From positions 3,221,192 through 3,285,191 of the forward strand of contig NZ_CM001437.1 of NCBI RefSeq assembly GCF_000243275.1: a stretch of DNA of 64,000 nt. Reading direction: 5' to 3'. This DNA is from Myroides odoratus DSM 2801 (lineage in GTDB: Bacteria; Bacteroidota; Bacteroidia; Flavobacteriales; Flavobacteriaceae). Each line of letters starts with the position of its first letter. The stretch's first letter is position 1. Shown here one piece after another: positions 53,320 through 61,053 of this stretch. Under the pieces are notes generated by a model. The model saw nothing but the letters and a program-made list of their open reading frames with translations, was not told the origin of the DNA and ran no database searches. The position numbers and the translations under genes are program-made.

Positions 53320-53408
53320 AGAGAAAGGGTTTACAGCAGGAAAAGATATGGTTAAAAGAACTAAATGTAAAAAGATATGTTGGAGGGAACAATAATATGG
53401 AAGTGATT

Positions 53409-53442
53409 TTGACCATTATCTTTTTTGTTTTTATTACATTTG
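53409..53442 (+). promoter_or_regulatory. Promoter of the cysteine desulfurase gene
   Basis: TTG at 53409-53411, 23-base spacer, TACATTTG at 53435-53442; the ATG follows after a leader of roughly 75 bases. Confidence 0.5.
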
Positions 53443-53521
53443 TATTCGAATAAAATAAATGACTTAGAAAGACGTTATTTCGTGTAAATGAAGTGACGTA
53501 TCTCATTCAACTAATTAAATA

Positions 53522-54646
53522 ATGAAACAAATATATCTGGATAATGCCGCAACTACTTCTGTCCGCCCAGAAGTAATTGAAGAGATGGTGAAAGTATTGA
53601 GAAATGATTTTGGTAACCCTTCATCGACATACTCAATCGGACGGCATGCGAAAGCATTAATTGAAGGGGCAAGAAAAACAATTGCCAAACAATTTAATGT
53701 AAGTTCTTCAGAGATCATTTTTACTTCTTGTGGAACAGAGGCAAATAACTGGATTTTGCTTTCTGCTGTACGCGATTTAGGAGTGAAACGAATTATTACA
53801 ACACAATTGGAACACCATGCTGTTTTAAATACAGTAAAGCACTTAGCACAGGTGTATGGAATTGAGGTTGTATTTCTAACCATTAACCCTAACAGTGAAA
53901 TTGACTATGCTCAATTGGAGAATCTCTTGAAAGAAGACACCAAAACATTAGTGAGTTTGATGCATGTAAACAATGAGGTGGGGACAGAATTAGACTTAGA
54001 AAAAGTAGCGCATTTATGTGTAGAACACGGGGCTCTTTTTCACTGTGATACGGTACAATCTGTTGGAAAGAAAAGATTAGATTTAAACGCGTTGCCGATT
54101 GATTTTATCGTAGCAAGTGCACATAAATTTCACGGACCTAAAGGCATTGGGTTTGCTTTTATCCGCAAGAAAAACGTATTAAAGCCTGCCATCCACGGTG
54201 GAGAACAAGAAAAGGGATTACGCGCGGGAACTGAAGGTGTACACCAAGTGGTAGGAATGGCAAAGGCACTAGAAATGGCTTATGATTTACTTGAAGAGGA
54301 AAGTGCTTACATTGCGGATATTAAATCGTATTGCCAACAGCGTTTAGTAGAAGTATATCCTCAAGTGAAATTCAACGGAAATAGCACGGGTTTTTACAAT
54401 ATCCTTAATGTGTTGTTGCCGATGACGCAAGAAAAAGCTGCGATGATGTTATTCCAATTGGATATGAAAGGAATTGCAGTATCAAGAGGAAGTGCTTGTC
54501 AATCGGGAAGCCAAAAGCCTTCACACGTTTTAGCACAGTTCTTAAACGAAGAAGACTTGAAGAAACCGAGCCTAAGATTGTCATTTAGTCATGAAAATAC
54601 AAAAGAAGAGATCGATCGATTGATTGAACTTCTTCAAGAAATTTAA
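53522..54646 (+). CDS. Cysteine desulfurase (NifS/IscS-like)
   Basis: PLP enzyme that takes sulfur from cysteine for iron-sulfur clusters and thio-modified tRNA. The 374 residues suit the NifS/IscS (class I) group: YLDNAATTSVRPEV at the start, the LEHHAVLNT block (about 100-108), the Schiff-base lysine in SAHKFHGPKGIGF (about residue 202) and the mobile loop cysteine in SRGSACQSGS (about residue 325). No iscU or suf genes adjoin, so the pathway partner is not visible. It has its own promoter and terminator. Confidence 0.92.
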   Translation: MKQIYLDNAATTSVRPEVIEEMVKVLRNDFGNPSSTYSIGRHAKALIEGARKTIAKQFNVSSSEIIFTSCGTEANNWILLSAVRDLGVKRIITTQLEHHAVLNTVKHLAQVYGIEVVFLTINPNSEIDYAQLENLLKEDTKTLVSLMHVNNEVGTELDLEKVAHLCVEHGALFHCDTVQSVGKKRLDLNALPIDFIVASAHKFHGPKGIGFAFIRKKNVLKPAIHGGEQEKGLRAGTEGVHQVVGMAKALEMAYDLLEEESAYIADIKSYCQQRLVEVYPQVKFNGNSTGFYNILNVLLPMTQEKAAMMLFQLDMKGIAVSRGSACQSGSQKPSHVLAQFLNEEDLKKPSLRLSFSHENTKEEIDRLIELLQEI

Positions 54647-54653
54647 GAAAAAG

Positions 54654-54679
54654 AATCTACTAAGTTGAATTAGTAGATT
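54654..54679 (+). terminator. Terminator after cysteine desulfurase
   Basis: A 10-bp perfect stem (54654-54663 with 54670-54679), six-base loop, run of T. Confidence 0.85.
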
Positions 54680-54745
54680 TTTTTGTTTTCCAATTGTTCA
54701 AAAAATAAATAAAAAAGAGGTAAAAAAATGTTAATGTAAAAAGCT

Positions 54746-54776
54746 TTGTTTTACAATAACATTCGCATTAAATTTG
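54746..54776 (+). promoter_or_regulatory. Promoter of purM-ruvX
   Basis: TTG at 54746-54748, 20-base spacer, TAAATTTG at 54769-54776; all consensus positions match and the ATG follows by 19 bases. Confidence 0.68.
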
Positions 54777-54795
54777 CACAAACAACACACTATTT

Positions 54796-55968
54796 ATGAG
54801 TTCAAGTAATAGATACGCGCTTCGCGGAGTTTCTGCTGAGAAAGAAGATGTTCACAATGCAATAAAGAACATAGATAAAGGATTGTTTCCTAAAGCATTC
54901 TGTAAAATTATTCCCGACCACTTAACTGGGGATGAAGATTATTGTTTGATTATGCATGCCGATGGAGCAGGAACAAAATCATCATTAGCTTATATGTACT
55001 GGAAAGAAACAGGAGATATTTCTGTTTGGAAAGGGATTGCTCAAGATGCCTTAATCATGAATATTGATGATTTATTATGTGTAGGTGCAACAGATAATAT
55101 CTTGTTGTCAAGCACAATTGGACGTAATAAAAACTTAGTTCCAGGTGAAGTAATTTCTGCTATCATCAACGGAACAGAAGAGCTAATCGAAGAGCTAAAA
55201 TCATTCGGCGTAACGATTCACTCTACTGGAGGAGAAACAGCAGATGTGGGAGATTTAGTTCGCACGATTATTGTGGATTCTACAGTTACAGCAAGAATGA
55301 AACGCAGCGATGTGATTGACAACGCTAATATTCAAGCAGGAGATGTTATTGTTGGATTAGAGTCTTTTGGTCAAGCAACGTATGAGAAAGGATACAATGG
55401 GGGAATGGGGAGTAACGGACTTACTTCTGCTCGTCATGATGTATTTGATCATTCCTTAGCAGCTAAATATCCAGAAAGTTATGATTCATCTGTTCCAGAG
55501 GAATTAGTGTATGCTGGAAAAGTACAACTGACAGACGCAGTAGCAAATTCGCCTATTGATGCAGGAAAATTAGTGTTATCTCCAACGAGAACCTATGCGC
55601 CAATCATCAAAGCGATTTTAGATCAATATAACGCAGACGATGTACACGGTATGATTCACTGTAGTGGTGGAGCGCAAACCAAAATCTTGCACTTTATCGA
55701 TCAGTTACATATTATCAAAGATAATTTATTTGAAGTACCACCTTTGTTTCAATTGATACAAGAACAATCAAAGACAGATTGGAAAGAAATGTATCAAGTA
55801 TTCAATTGCGGACATCGCATGGAATTATACGTAAACCCTGCTGTTGCAGAAGATATTATAGCAATTGCTGAATCATTCAACGTAAGAGCACAAATTGTGG
55901 GTAGAGTAGAGGCTTCGGCTGATAAAAAATTAACGATTCAATCAACATACGGGACATTTAATTACTAG
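54796..55968 (+). CDS. purM: Phosphoribosylformylglycinamidine cyclo-ligase, Bacteroidota type
   Basis: AIR synthase-fold protein of 390 residues, the long Bacteroidota form of PurM. It closes the imidazole ring in purine synthesis using ATP. Seen are the N-terminal YALRGVSAEKEDVHNAIKN, the glycine-rich MHADGAGTKSSLAYMYW (about 54-70), NIDDLLCVGAT (about 92-102) and STGGETADVGDLVRT (about 141-155). E. coli PurM has about 345 residues, and this form differs in its C-terminal half, so the gene symbol is inferred from family placement. ruvX follows after 1 base. Confidence 0.82.
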   Translation: MSSSNRYALRGVSAEKEDVHNAIKNIDKGLFPKAFCKIIPDHLTGDEDYCLIMHADGAGTKSSLAYMYWKETGDISVWKGIAQDALIMNIDDLLCVGATDNILLSSTIGRNKNLVPGEVISAIINGTEELIEELKSFGVTIHSTGGETADVGDLVRTIIVDSTVTARMKRSDVIDNANIQAGDVIVGLESFGQATYEKGYNGGMGSNGLTSARHDVFDHSLAAKYPESYDSSVPEELVYAGKVQLTDAVANSPIDAGKLVLSPTRTYAPIIKAILDQYNADDVHGMIHCSGGAQTKILHFIDQLHIIKDNLFEVPPLFQLIQEQSKTDWKEMYQVFNCGHRMELYVNPAVAEDIIAIAESFNVRAQIVGRVEASADKKLTIQSTYGTFNY

Positions 55969-55969
55969 A

Positions 55970-56386
55970 ATGGGACGTTTATTAGCTATTGATTTTGGTC
56001 AGAAAAGAACGGGTATCGCAGTAACCGATGAATTGCAAATTATTGCATCGGGTTTAACGACTGTCGATACAAAAGAGCTTATGTCTTTTTTAAAAGACTA
56101 CTTTCAAAAAGAAAAGGTGGAAAAAGTGGTTATAGGTGAACCCAAGCGCTTGAATAATGAGCCTTCGGAAGTTACGCCTATTTTAAATGCATTTATCGAT
56201 ACATTTAAAAAAACATTTCCAACAATGCCAGTGGAACGAATAGATGAGCGTTTTACCTCTAAAATGGCCTTCCAAACCATGATTGATAGTGGGTTGAAGA
56301 AAAAACAAAGACAAAATAAAGCATTGATTGATGAGATTGCCGCTACCATAATCTTACAAGATTATATGGGACGGAATACATTTTAA
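55970..56386 (+). CDS. ruvX: RuvX/YqgF: Holliday junction resolvase-like, rRNA maturation
   Basis: A 138-residue RNase H-fold protein. The N-terminal IDFGQKRTGIAVTD (residues about 7-20) holds the first acidic residue; EPKRLNNEPSEVTP (about 62) and IDERFTSKMA (about 96) and the late DEIAATIILQDY hold the others. YqgF proteins mature the 16S rRNA 5' end in E. coli and are also called putative Holliday junction resolvases. Translationally coupled to purM. Confidence 0.92.
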   Translation: MGRLLAIDFGQKRTGIAVTDELQIIASGLTTVDTKELMSFLKDYFQKEKVEKVVIGEPKRLNNEPSEVTPILNAFIDTFKKTFPTMPVERIDERFTSKMAFQTMIDSGLKKKQRQNKALIDEIAATIILQDYMGRNTF

Positions 56387-56442
56387 TCCATTCTTTTTTA
56401 AAATTTTAGCAGAAAAAAACTGTTTTTCCTGTAGATAAAAAT

Positions 56443-56450
56443 TAATTTTG
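56443..56450 (+). promoter_or_regulatory. -7 box TAATTTTG of mqo
   Basis: Exact TANNTTTG match, 23 bases before the ATG at 56474. Confidence 0.5.
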
Positions 56451-56473
56451 CACATAAATAAATATTCGATATA

Positions 56474-57970
56474 ATGTCAAGTATACAAAAATCTGAGGTT
56501 GATGTTGTTTTGGTAGGAGCCGGAATCATGAGTGCTACTCTTGGAATCTTACTAAAAGAATTAAATCCGAACCTAAAAATTGAAATCTTAGAACGTTTAG
56601 ATCGCGCTGCAGCTGAGAGTTCAGACGCAATGAATAATGCGGGTACAGGACACTCTGCATTTTGTGAATTAAACTATACACCAGAAAAAGCTGATGGTAG
56701 CGTTGATGCAACAAAGGCAATTAGCATTGTTGAGCAATTTGAAGTATCAAGGCAGTTTTGGTCATACTTGGTAAAAAAGAATGTATTAAAAGATCCTCGT
56801 AAGTTTATTAATTCTGTGCCACATATGAGTTTCGTATGGGGAAAAGACAACGTAAGCTTTTTAGAGAAAAGATATAATGAACTTCAAAAATACCCATTGT
56901 TTCACGGGATGGAGTTCTCAAAAGAGGTTGATCAAATTAAAACGTGGGCTCCTTTGTTAATGGAAGAAAGAAAGCTGGACGATGTATATGCAGCAACGTA
57001 TATGCCAATCGGAACAGATGTGAACTTTGGAGAATTAACAAGAGAGATTTTTGATCACTTGACAACAGAAGATGGCGTAAATGTTCACTTCAATAATCAA
57101 GTAACCGATATCAAGCGAAAAGGCGACAAATGGAGCGTTTCTGCAAAAGATGAAAAAACAGGAGAACAACGAAAAGTAAAAGCGAAATTTGTTTTCGTAG
57201 GTGCTGGTGGTGGTGCAATCTTGTTATTACAAAAAGCAGATATTCCTGAAAGTAAAGGCTACGGTGGTTTCCCAGTAGGAGGAGAATGGTTGGTGTGTAA
57301 TAACCCAAAGATTGTTCAAAAACACATGGCTAAAGTATACGGAAAAGCATCTGTAGGAGCACCTCCGATGTCAGTACCTCACTTAGATACGCGTTTTATC
57401 GATGGAAAACACTCACTATTGTTTGGTCCTTATGCAGGTTTCTCAACAAAATTCTTGAAAAGAGGGTCGAACTTAGATTTATTTAAATCGTTAGAATTAA
57501 ATAATATCGGTCCAATGTTGGGTGCTGGAATGCGTAACTTAGATTTGACGAAATATTTGATCGGGCAAGTTTTACAATCAGATAAATCAAGATATGAATC
57601 GTTGAGAGAATACTTCCCAGATGCACAAGACGAGGATTGGAAAGTGGAACATGCAGGTCAACGTGTACAAGTAATCAAAAGAGATAAAGACGGAAAGGGA
57701 ATTTTACAATTCGGAACAGAAGTTGTGAATTCAGCAGACGGTTCAATCGCCGCTTTATTAGGAGCTTCACCAGGAGCTTCAACAGCAACAGCAATTATGT
57801 TGAAATTATTAGCTAATTGCTTCCCTACAGAATTTAATTCACCAGAATGGACGAATAAATTCAAAGAGATGATTCCTTCTTATGGACTTAAATTAAATGA
57901 ACACCCTGAAATGGTTGCAGAAATTAGAGAGAATTGTTCGAAAGTTTTGAGAATCTTCCCTAACAACTAA
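56474..57970 (+). CDS. mqo: Malate:quinone oxidoreductase
   Basis: FAD enzyme at the inner membrane surface that oxidises malate and reduces quinone, replacing or complementing NAD malate dehydrogenase in the TCA cycle. The 498-residue protein has the FAD-binding VVLVGAGIMSATLG (residues about 10-23), the NAGTGHSAFCELNYTPE block (about 55-71), FVFVGAGGGAILLLQ (about 241-255) and ALLGASPGASTA near 440. All are typical of Mqo. Electrons would enter the menaquinone pool served by menD. It is monocistronic. Confidence 0.96.
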   Translation: MSSIQKSEVDVVLVGAGIMSATLGILLKELNPNLKIEILERLDRAAAESSDAMNNAGTGHSAFCELNYTPEKADGSVDATKAISIVEQFEVSRQFWSYLVKKNVLKDPRKFINSVPHMSFVWGKDNVSFLEKRYNELQKYPLFHGMEFSKEVDQIKTWAPLLMEERKLDDVYAATYMPIGTDVNFGELTREIFDHLTTEDGVNVHFNNQVTDIKRKGDKWSVSAKDEKTGEQRKVKAKFVFVGAGGGAILLLQKADIPESKGYGGFPVGGEWLVCNNPKIVQKHMAKVYGKASVGAPPMSVPHLDTRFIDGKHSLLFGPYAGFSTKFLKRGSNLDLFKSLELNNIGPMLGAGMRNLDLTKYLIGQVLQSDKSRYESLREYFPDAQDEDWKVEHAGQRVQVIKRDKDGKGILQFGTEVVNSADGSIAALLGASPGASTATAIMLKLLANCFPTEFNSPEWTNKFKEMIPSYGLKLNEHPEMVAEIRENCSKVLRIFPNN

Positions 57971-57992
57971 TAAACCATCAAAATCGATATAT

Positions 57993-58021
57993 AAAGCACC
58001 TTTACTCGTTAAAGGTGCTTT
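57993..58021 (+). terminator. Terminator after mqo
   Basis: A 12-bp perfect stem (57993-58004 with 58010-58021), CTCGT loop, then T run. Confidence 0.92.
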
Positions 58022-58260
58022 TTTTTTGGGAGGTAAAAAGAGAATGATACAATGCGCCATAAAGGCAAATGGTAATTTACCACTACGAGATTTTACATCT
58101 CAACGCCTCACCTTCTCAACCCATAACCCATAACCCATAACTCAACCTACTAACCCATAACCTAACACCCTCACACCAATCTCACCACCTCACCAATCTC
58201 ACCCTCTCACCTTAAGTCATCACTTTTATTTATCGTTTTTAAAAACACCATAGATTTAAT
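58022..58260. repeat. Repeat-bearing spacer between mqo and catalase
   Basis: Non-coding. It holds copy B of the dispersed repeat (58064-58115), then ACCCATA-type heptamers (58118-58160) and a CTCACC-rich pyrimidine tract (58165-58212). This is the mirror-image order of the 51791-52088 mosaic. Confidence 0.8.
58064..58115 (-). repeat. Dispersed inverted repeat, copy B (52-nt core)
   Basis: The reverse complement matches 52037-52088 at 47 of 52 positions. The five differences are concentrated in the terminal AAAT/ATTT hairpin loop region. Confidence 0.85.
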
Positions 58261-58317
58261 TTATTTAATTATAACCTAATGGTATAGTAAATAGGTTTAC
58301 AAAGGTTTGATAATTAG

Positions 58318-58325
58318 TATATTTG
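58318..58325 (+). promoter_or_regulatory. -7 box TATATTTG deciding the catalase start
   Basis: An exact TANNTTTG match, 32 bases before the ATG at 58358. The frame is also open from an ATG at 58307, but that codon lies upstream of this box, so 58358 is chosen. Confidence 0.55.
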
Positions 58326-58357
58326 AAATACAAATTAACGAAATAAAGTACAAGACT

Positions 58358-59836
58358 ATGGAAAACAAAAAACTGACAACCGCTTCGGGAAGACCTTATG
58401 TAGAACATGAAAATTCGATGACAGCAGGAGAAAGAGGACCTGTATTGTTGCAAGATTATATTTTGCATGAGAAAATGGCTCATTTCAACAGAGAGAGAAT
58501 TCCAGAGCGCGTAGTACATGCGAAAGGTTCTGGAGCCTATGGAACATTTACTGTAACGAATGACATTACTCCATACACAAAAGCAAAATTATTTAGTGAA
58601 GTAGGGAAACAAACAAAAGTGTTTTTGCGTTTCTCAACTGTAGGAGGTGAGAAAGGATCTGCAGATTCAGAACGCGATCCACGTGGATTTGCCTTGCGAT
58701 TTTATACAGAAGATGGGAATTGGGATTTAGTAGGAAATAATACCCCCGTATTCTTTATTAAAGATGCGAAGAAGTTTAGCGACTTTATTCACACGCAAAA
58801 ACGCCATCCACAAACCAACTTGAAATCAGCAACGATGGTGTGGGATTTCTGGTCATTAAACCCAGAAAGTTTACACCAAGTATTAATCTTGATGTCGGAT
58901 CGTGGTACACCTTTCGGTTATAGACACATGAATGGATATGGAAGCCATACCTTCTCTATGATTAATGCGGAGAATGAACGTGTGTATGTAAAATTCCACT
59001 TCAAAACAGCACAGGGGATTAAGAACTTAACCGGACCAGAAGCTGATCAAATGCGTACAACTGATATGGATTACGCACAACGTGACTTATTCGAACACAT
59101 TGAAAAAGGAGATTTTCCAAAATGGAATCTGAAAATTCAAGTCATGACAGAAGCAGAAAGTCGCGTAGCAAAAGTAAATCCATTTGACGTAACGAAAGTT
59201 TGGCCACATAAAGATTATCCTTTAATTGATGTTGGAGTACTTGAGTTGAATGAAAACCCGCAGAATTACTTCCAAGATGTTGAACAAGCTGCTTTTGCAC
59301 CTACTCATATCGTGGATGGAATTGGTTTCTCTCCTGACCGTATGTTACAAGGACGTATTTTATCTTACCCTGATGCCCAACGTTACCGCTTAGGTGCAAA
59401 TTATGAGCAAATTCCAGTAAACCGCTGCCCTTTTGCGACAAATAACTACCAAAGAGATGGTGCAATGCGCATCGATGGAAATGGAGGAAGTGAACCAAAC
59501 TATTACCCAAATAGTTTTGATTCTATCGTTGTCGATCAAAGTTATAAAGAACCTGCATTGGATTTAGGAGAACACGTAGTAGCAGATCATTATGATCGAA
59601 ATGGAGTAGGAGAGGACGATCACTTTACACAACCAGGTAACTTATATCGCATCATGACAGAGGAAGCAAAAACCAATACAGTACATAATATTGTAGGAGC
59701 AATGAATGGAATCGATGGACCAAAACGCGAAGAAATTATCTTCCGTCAATTGTGCCACTGGTTTAGAGCCGATGCTGATTTAGGTATGCGAATTGCCAAA
59801 GGATTACAAGTAGACGTAAGTAAGTTTATGCAATAA
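58358..59836 (+). CDS. Monofunctional heme catalase
   Basis: Decomposes hydrogen peroxide. With the ATG at 58358 it has 492 residues, matching small-subunit clade 3 catalases. Seen are the start TTASGRPYVEHENSMTAGERGP, the distal-heme His in ERVVHAKGSGAYG (about 51), the distal Asn in VGNNTPVFF (about 125) and the proximal heme Tyr in RILSYPDAQRYRLG (about 335). No signal peptide, so cytoplasmic. A Crp/Fnr gene lies immediately downstream on the opposite strand. Confidence 0.95.
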   Translation: MENKKLTTASGRPYVEHENSMTAGERGPVLLQDYILHEKMAHFNRERIPERVVHAKGSGAYGTFTVTNDITPYTKAKLFSEVGKQTKVFLRFSTVGGEKGSADSERDPRGFALRFYTEDGNWDLVGNNTPVFFIKDAKKFSDFIHTQKRHPQTNLKSATMVWDFWSLNPESLHQVLILMSDRGTPFGYRHMNGYGSHTFSMINAENERVYVKFHFKTAQGIKNLTGPEADQMRTTDMDYAQRDLFEHIEKGDFPKWNLKIQVMTEAESRVAKVNPFDVTKVWPHKDYPLIDVGVLELNENPQNYFQDVEQAAFAPTHIVDGIGFSPDRMLQGRILSYPDAQRYRLGANYEQIPVNRCPFATNNYQRDGAMRIDGNGGSEPNYYPNSFDSIVVDQSYKEPALDLGEHVVADHYDRNGVGEDDHFTQPGNLYRIMTEEAKTNTVHNIVGAMNGIDGPKREEIIFRQLCHWFRADADLGMRIAKGLQVDVSKFMQ

Positions 59837-59860
59837 TGCACGAATTATCACGATAATCAA

Positions 59861-59888
59861 AAAAAAGCCTCACACGTGAGGCTTTTTT
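59861..59888. terminator. Bidirectional terminator between catalase and Crp/Fnr gene
   Basis: A 12-bp perfect stem (59861-59872 with 59877-59888), CACG loop, A and T tracts on both sides. Confidence 0.92.
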
Positions 59889-59909
59889 TGTATCATATGA
59901 TAGAGCGGT

Positions 59910-60482
59910 TTATTCTTCTCCTTGTATTTTTTTCAATGCGCGATTCAGTGTTCGCGTGGTAATCCCTAAATAAGAAGCCATATCCTCTTTGGAAATTGCC
60001 ACCTGATTCTTCTCCTGTAGGTGCAATAGTTTTTCCAAAGCATGTTCAACGGTGTACAATTGTTGAAAAGAAGCCCTTTCACTCGTGTGGTATACACGTA
60101 AAGCTTCGACAGATAATAATACATTGTTAAACGTAATATCCGTTTTCAGCAAGTGATCAAAAATAGACAACGGAATTACATACGCTTCTACATAAGAAAT
60201 CGCTTCAACGGAGCACAAACAAGGCATTTTGCCCAGATATTCAATTTCCCCCATGATTTCCCCACGACTCAAAAACTCCGGAATATACTCCTTCCCATTC
60301 TCTTCTGTAATATAACATTTCGTTATTCCCTCGCGGATCACAATAATCTTGGTGATCTGTTCTCCTTGGGTGAGTATTGTATCTTTAGGACTGTATTGTA
60401 TTAATTGTATTTTATCTGCTATAATGTCTTTGTGTGCAATCGATTCAATATAGGATAAAAAATCAAGATTTATTCTTAACAT
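59910..60482 (-). CDS. Crp/Fnr-family transcriptional regulator
   Basis: A 190-residue regulator with an N-terminal cyclic-nucleotide-binding-like barrel (about 20-110, SPKDTILTQGEQITKIIVIREGITKCYI) and a C-terminal helix-turn-helix (VAISKEDMASYLGITTRTLNRALKKI, about 160-186). No Fnr-type cysteine cluster. The motif AGGACA-AA-TGTCCT lies 16-29 bases upstream of the ATG and is a candidate autoregulatory site. Convergent with the catalase gene; a regulatory link to catalase is possible but unproven. Confidence 0.87.
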   Translation of the reverse strand: MLRINLDFLSYIESIAHKDIIADKIQLIQYSPKDTILTQGEQITKIIVIREGITKCYITEENGKEYIPEFLSRGEIMGEIEYLGKMPCLCSVEAISYVEAYVIPLSIFDHLLKTDITFNNVLLSVEALRVYHTSERASFQQLYTVEHALEKLLHLQEKNQVAISKEDMASYLGITTRTLNRALKKIQGEE

Positions 60483-60497
60483 ATTTTTATCATTAGG

Positions 60498-60511
60498 AGG
60501 ACAAATGTCCT
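60498..60511. promoter_or_regulatory. Operator-like palindrome upstream of the Crp/Fnr gene
   Basis: Perfect 6-bp arms AGGACA and TGTCCT around AA. Size and two-fold symmetry suit a Crp/Fnr dimer; the binding protein is inferred. Confidence 0.5.
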
Positions 60512-60640
60512 ATAATAGATTCAAATTAATATGGACTTTTGTTTTGTTCAAATGTAAAGAATTTAATCTTAGCGATGTGTTGTGTTAAGATAGATTTAAA
60601 CATATAGAACGCAAAACAAGCTAGCAAAAATACAAGTTAT

Positions 60641-60690
60641 TTAAAAACAGAAGAAGTGTGTGTAAGTGATAAAAAATCTTCTGTTTTTAA
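60641..60690. repeat. Perfect 14-bp inverted repeat
   Basis: Arms 60641-60654 and 60677-60690 around a 22-base loop; each arm has a five-base A or T run and AGAAGA or its complement. No gene assignment. Confidence 0.75.
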
Positions 60691-60707
60691 CGTATAAAAT
60701 ATTCGTG

Positions 60708-60739
60708 TTGATGTGTACCTTGGTATACTCATAACTTTG
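60708..60739 (+). promoter_or_regulatory. Promoter of the candidate small RNA
   Basis: TTG at 60708-60710, 21-base spacer, TAACTTTG at 60732-60739. All consensus positions match, yet no protein gene follows before a terminator. Confidence 0.6.
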
Positions 60740-60743
60740 TGTT

Positions 60744-60827
60744 GATTTTCAAATCCTAATTTGAAAAGTAAAAAGTGTGGTTAGATTATAAAAAGAAGTC
60801 CTTTTTTTGAAGGACTTCTTTTTTTTT
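60744..60827 (+). ncRNA. Candidate small RNA of about 84 nt
   Basis: The predicted start lies about 5 bases after the promoter box. The first hairpin is a perfect 9-bp stem (60746-60754 with 60759-60767) and CCTA loop. A roughly 23-base unpaired purine-rich linker follows (60768-60790). Then comes a strong intrinsic terminator (60791-60803 with 60810-60822) and a T run to 60827. There is no start codon with a useful frame in between. The layout is that of a trans-acting small RNA. It matches no family I know; expression is untested. Confidence 0.45.
60791..60822 (+). terminator. Terminator of the candidate small RNA
   Basis: A 13-bp perfect stem with AAGTCC core, six-base T/G loop, and a T run on the plus strand. 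Confidence 0.85.
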
Positions 60828-61017
60828 GCTTTTTGTGAAGTTTGTTGCAAGAGGTTTTTTTGCTTTTTTGCGAGAGGCTTTTTTGCGAACCGTCTTTTAA
60901 TCGATAAACCTACAACTTCACAAAAAACGAAAAAGCACTTCACAACCTAACTCTCCTCTCGAAACTGGTCTAGTTCTTTTTTAAAAACCGGATGCCCTCT
61001 AGCAGTCTTATCCATAC

Positions 61018-61025
61018 TATTTTTG
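61018..61025 (+). promoter_or_regulatory. -7 box TATTTTTG of bioB
   Basis: Exact TANNTTTG match, 28 bases before the ATG at 61054. No good TTG upstream and no clear BirA-type operator seen. Confidence 0.5.
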
Positions 61026-61053
61026 GCGCTTAACTAATAAAGCAAATAAGAAG

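Larger units (their letters stand above)
60483..61053. other. Hairpin-rich spacer between Crp/Fnr gene and bioB
   Basis: 571 bp without a credible protein gene. It holds, left to right: the operator-like palindrome (60498-60511), a minus-strand -7 box TATTTTTG (60625-60632), and a perfect 14-bp inverted repeat (60641-60654 with 60677-60690). Next come a complete small-RNA-like unit (60708-60827), a 13-bp inverted repeat (60830-60842 with 60914-60926) enclosing two CTTTTTTGCGA units 15 bp apart, and the bioB -7 box. Confidence 0.7.

Noticed and set aside
53522..53883. Minus-strand frame opposite the cysteine desulfurase start
   Set aside because: Shadow of a gene with clear NifS motifs.
58307..58357. 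N-terminal extension of catalase
   Set aside because: The -7 box at 58318-58325 lies within it and the added residues do not resemble catalase.
60749..60943. Minus-strand 64-residue lysine-rich reading frame
   Set aside because: It is composed of A/T runs and hairpin arms (terminator and inverted repeats), has a low-complexity Lys/Ser product, and runs opposite to the small RNA unit; no sign of a real protein.
60946..61053. Biotin-responsive BirA operator or riboswitch before bioB
   Set aside because: No clear dyad of BirA type and no known aptamer structure could be recognised.
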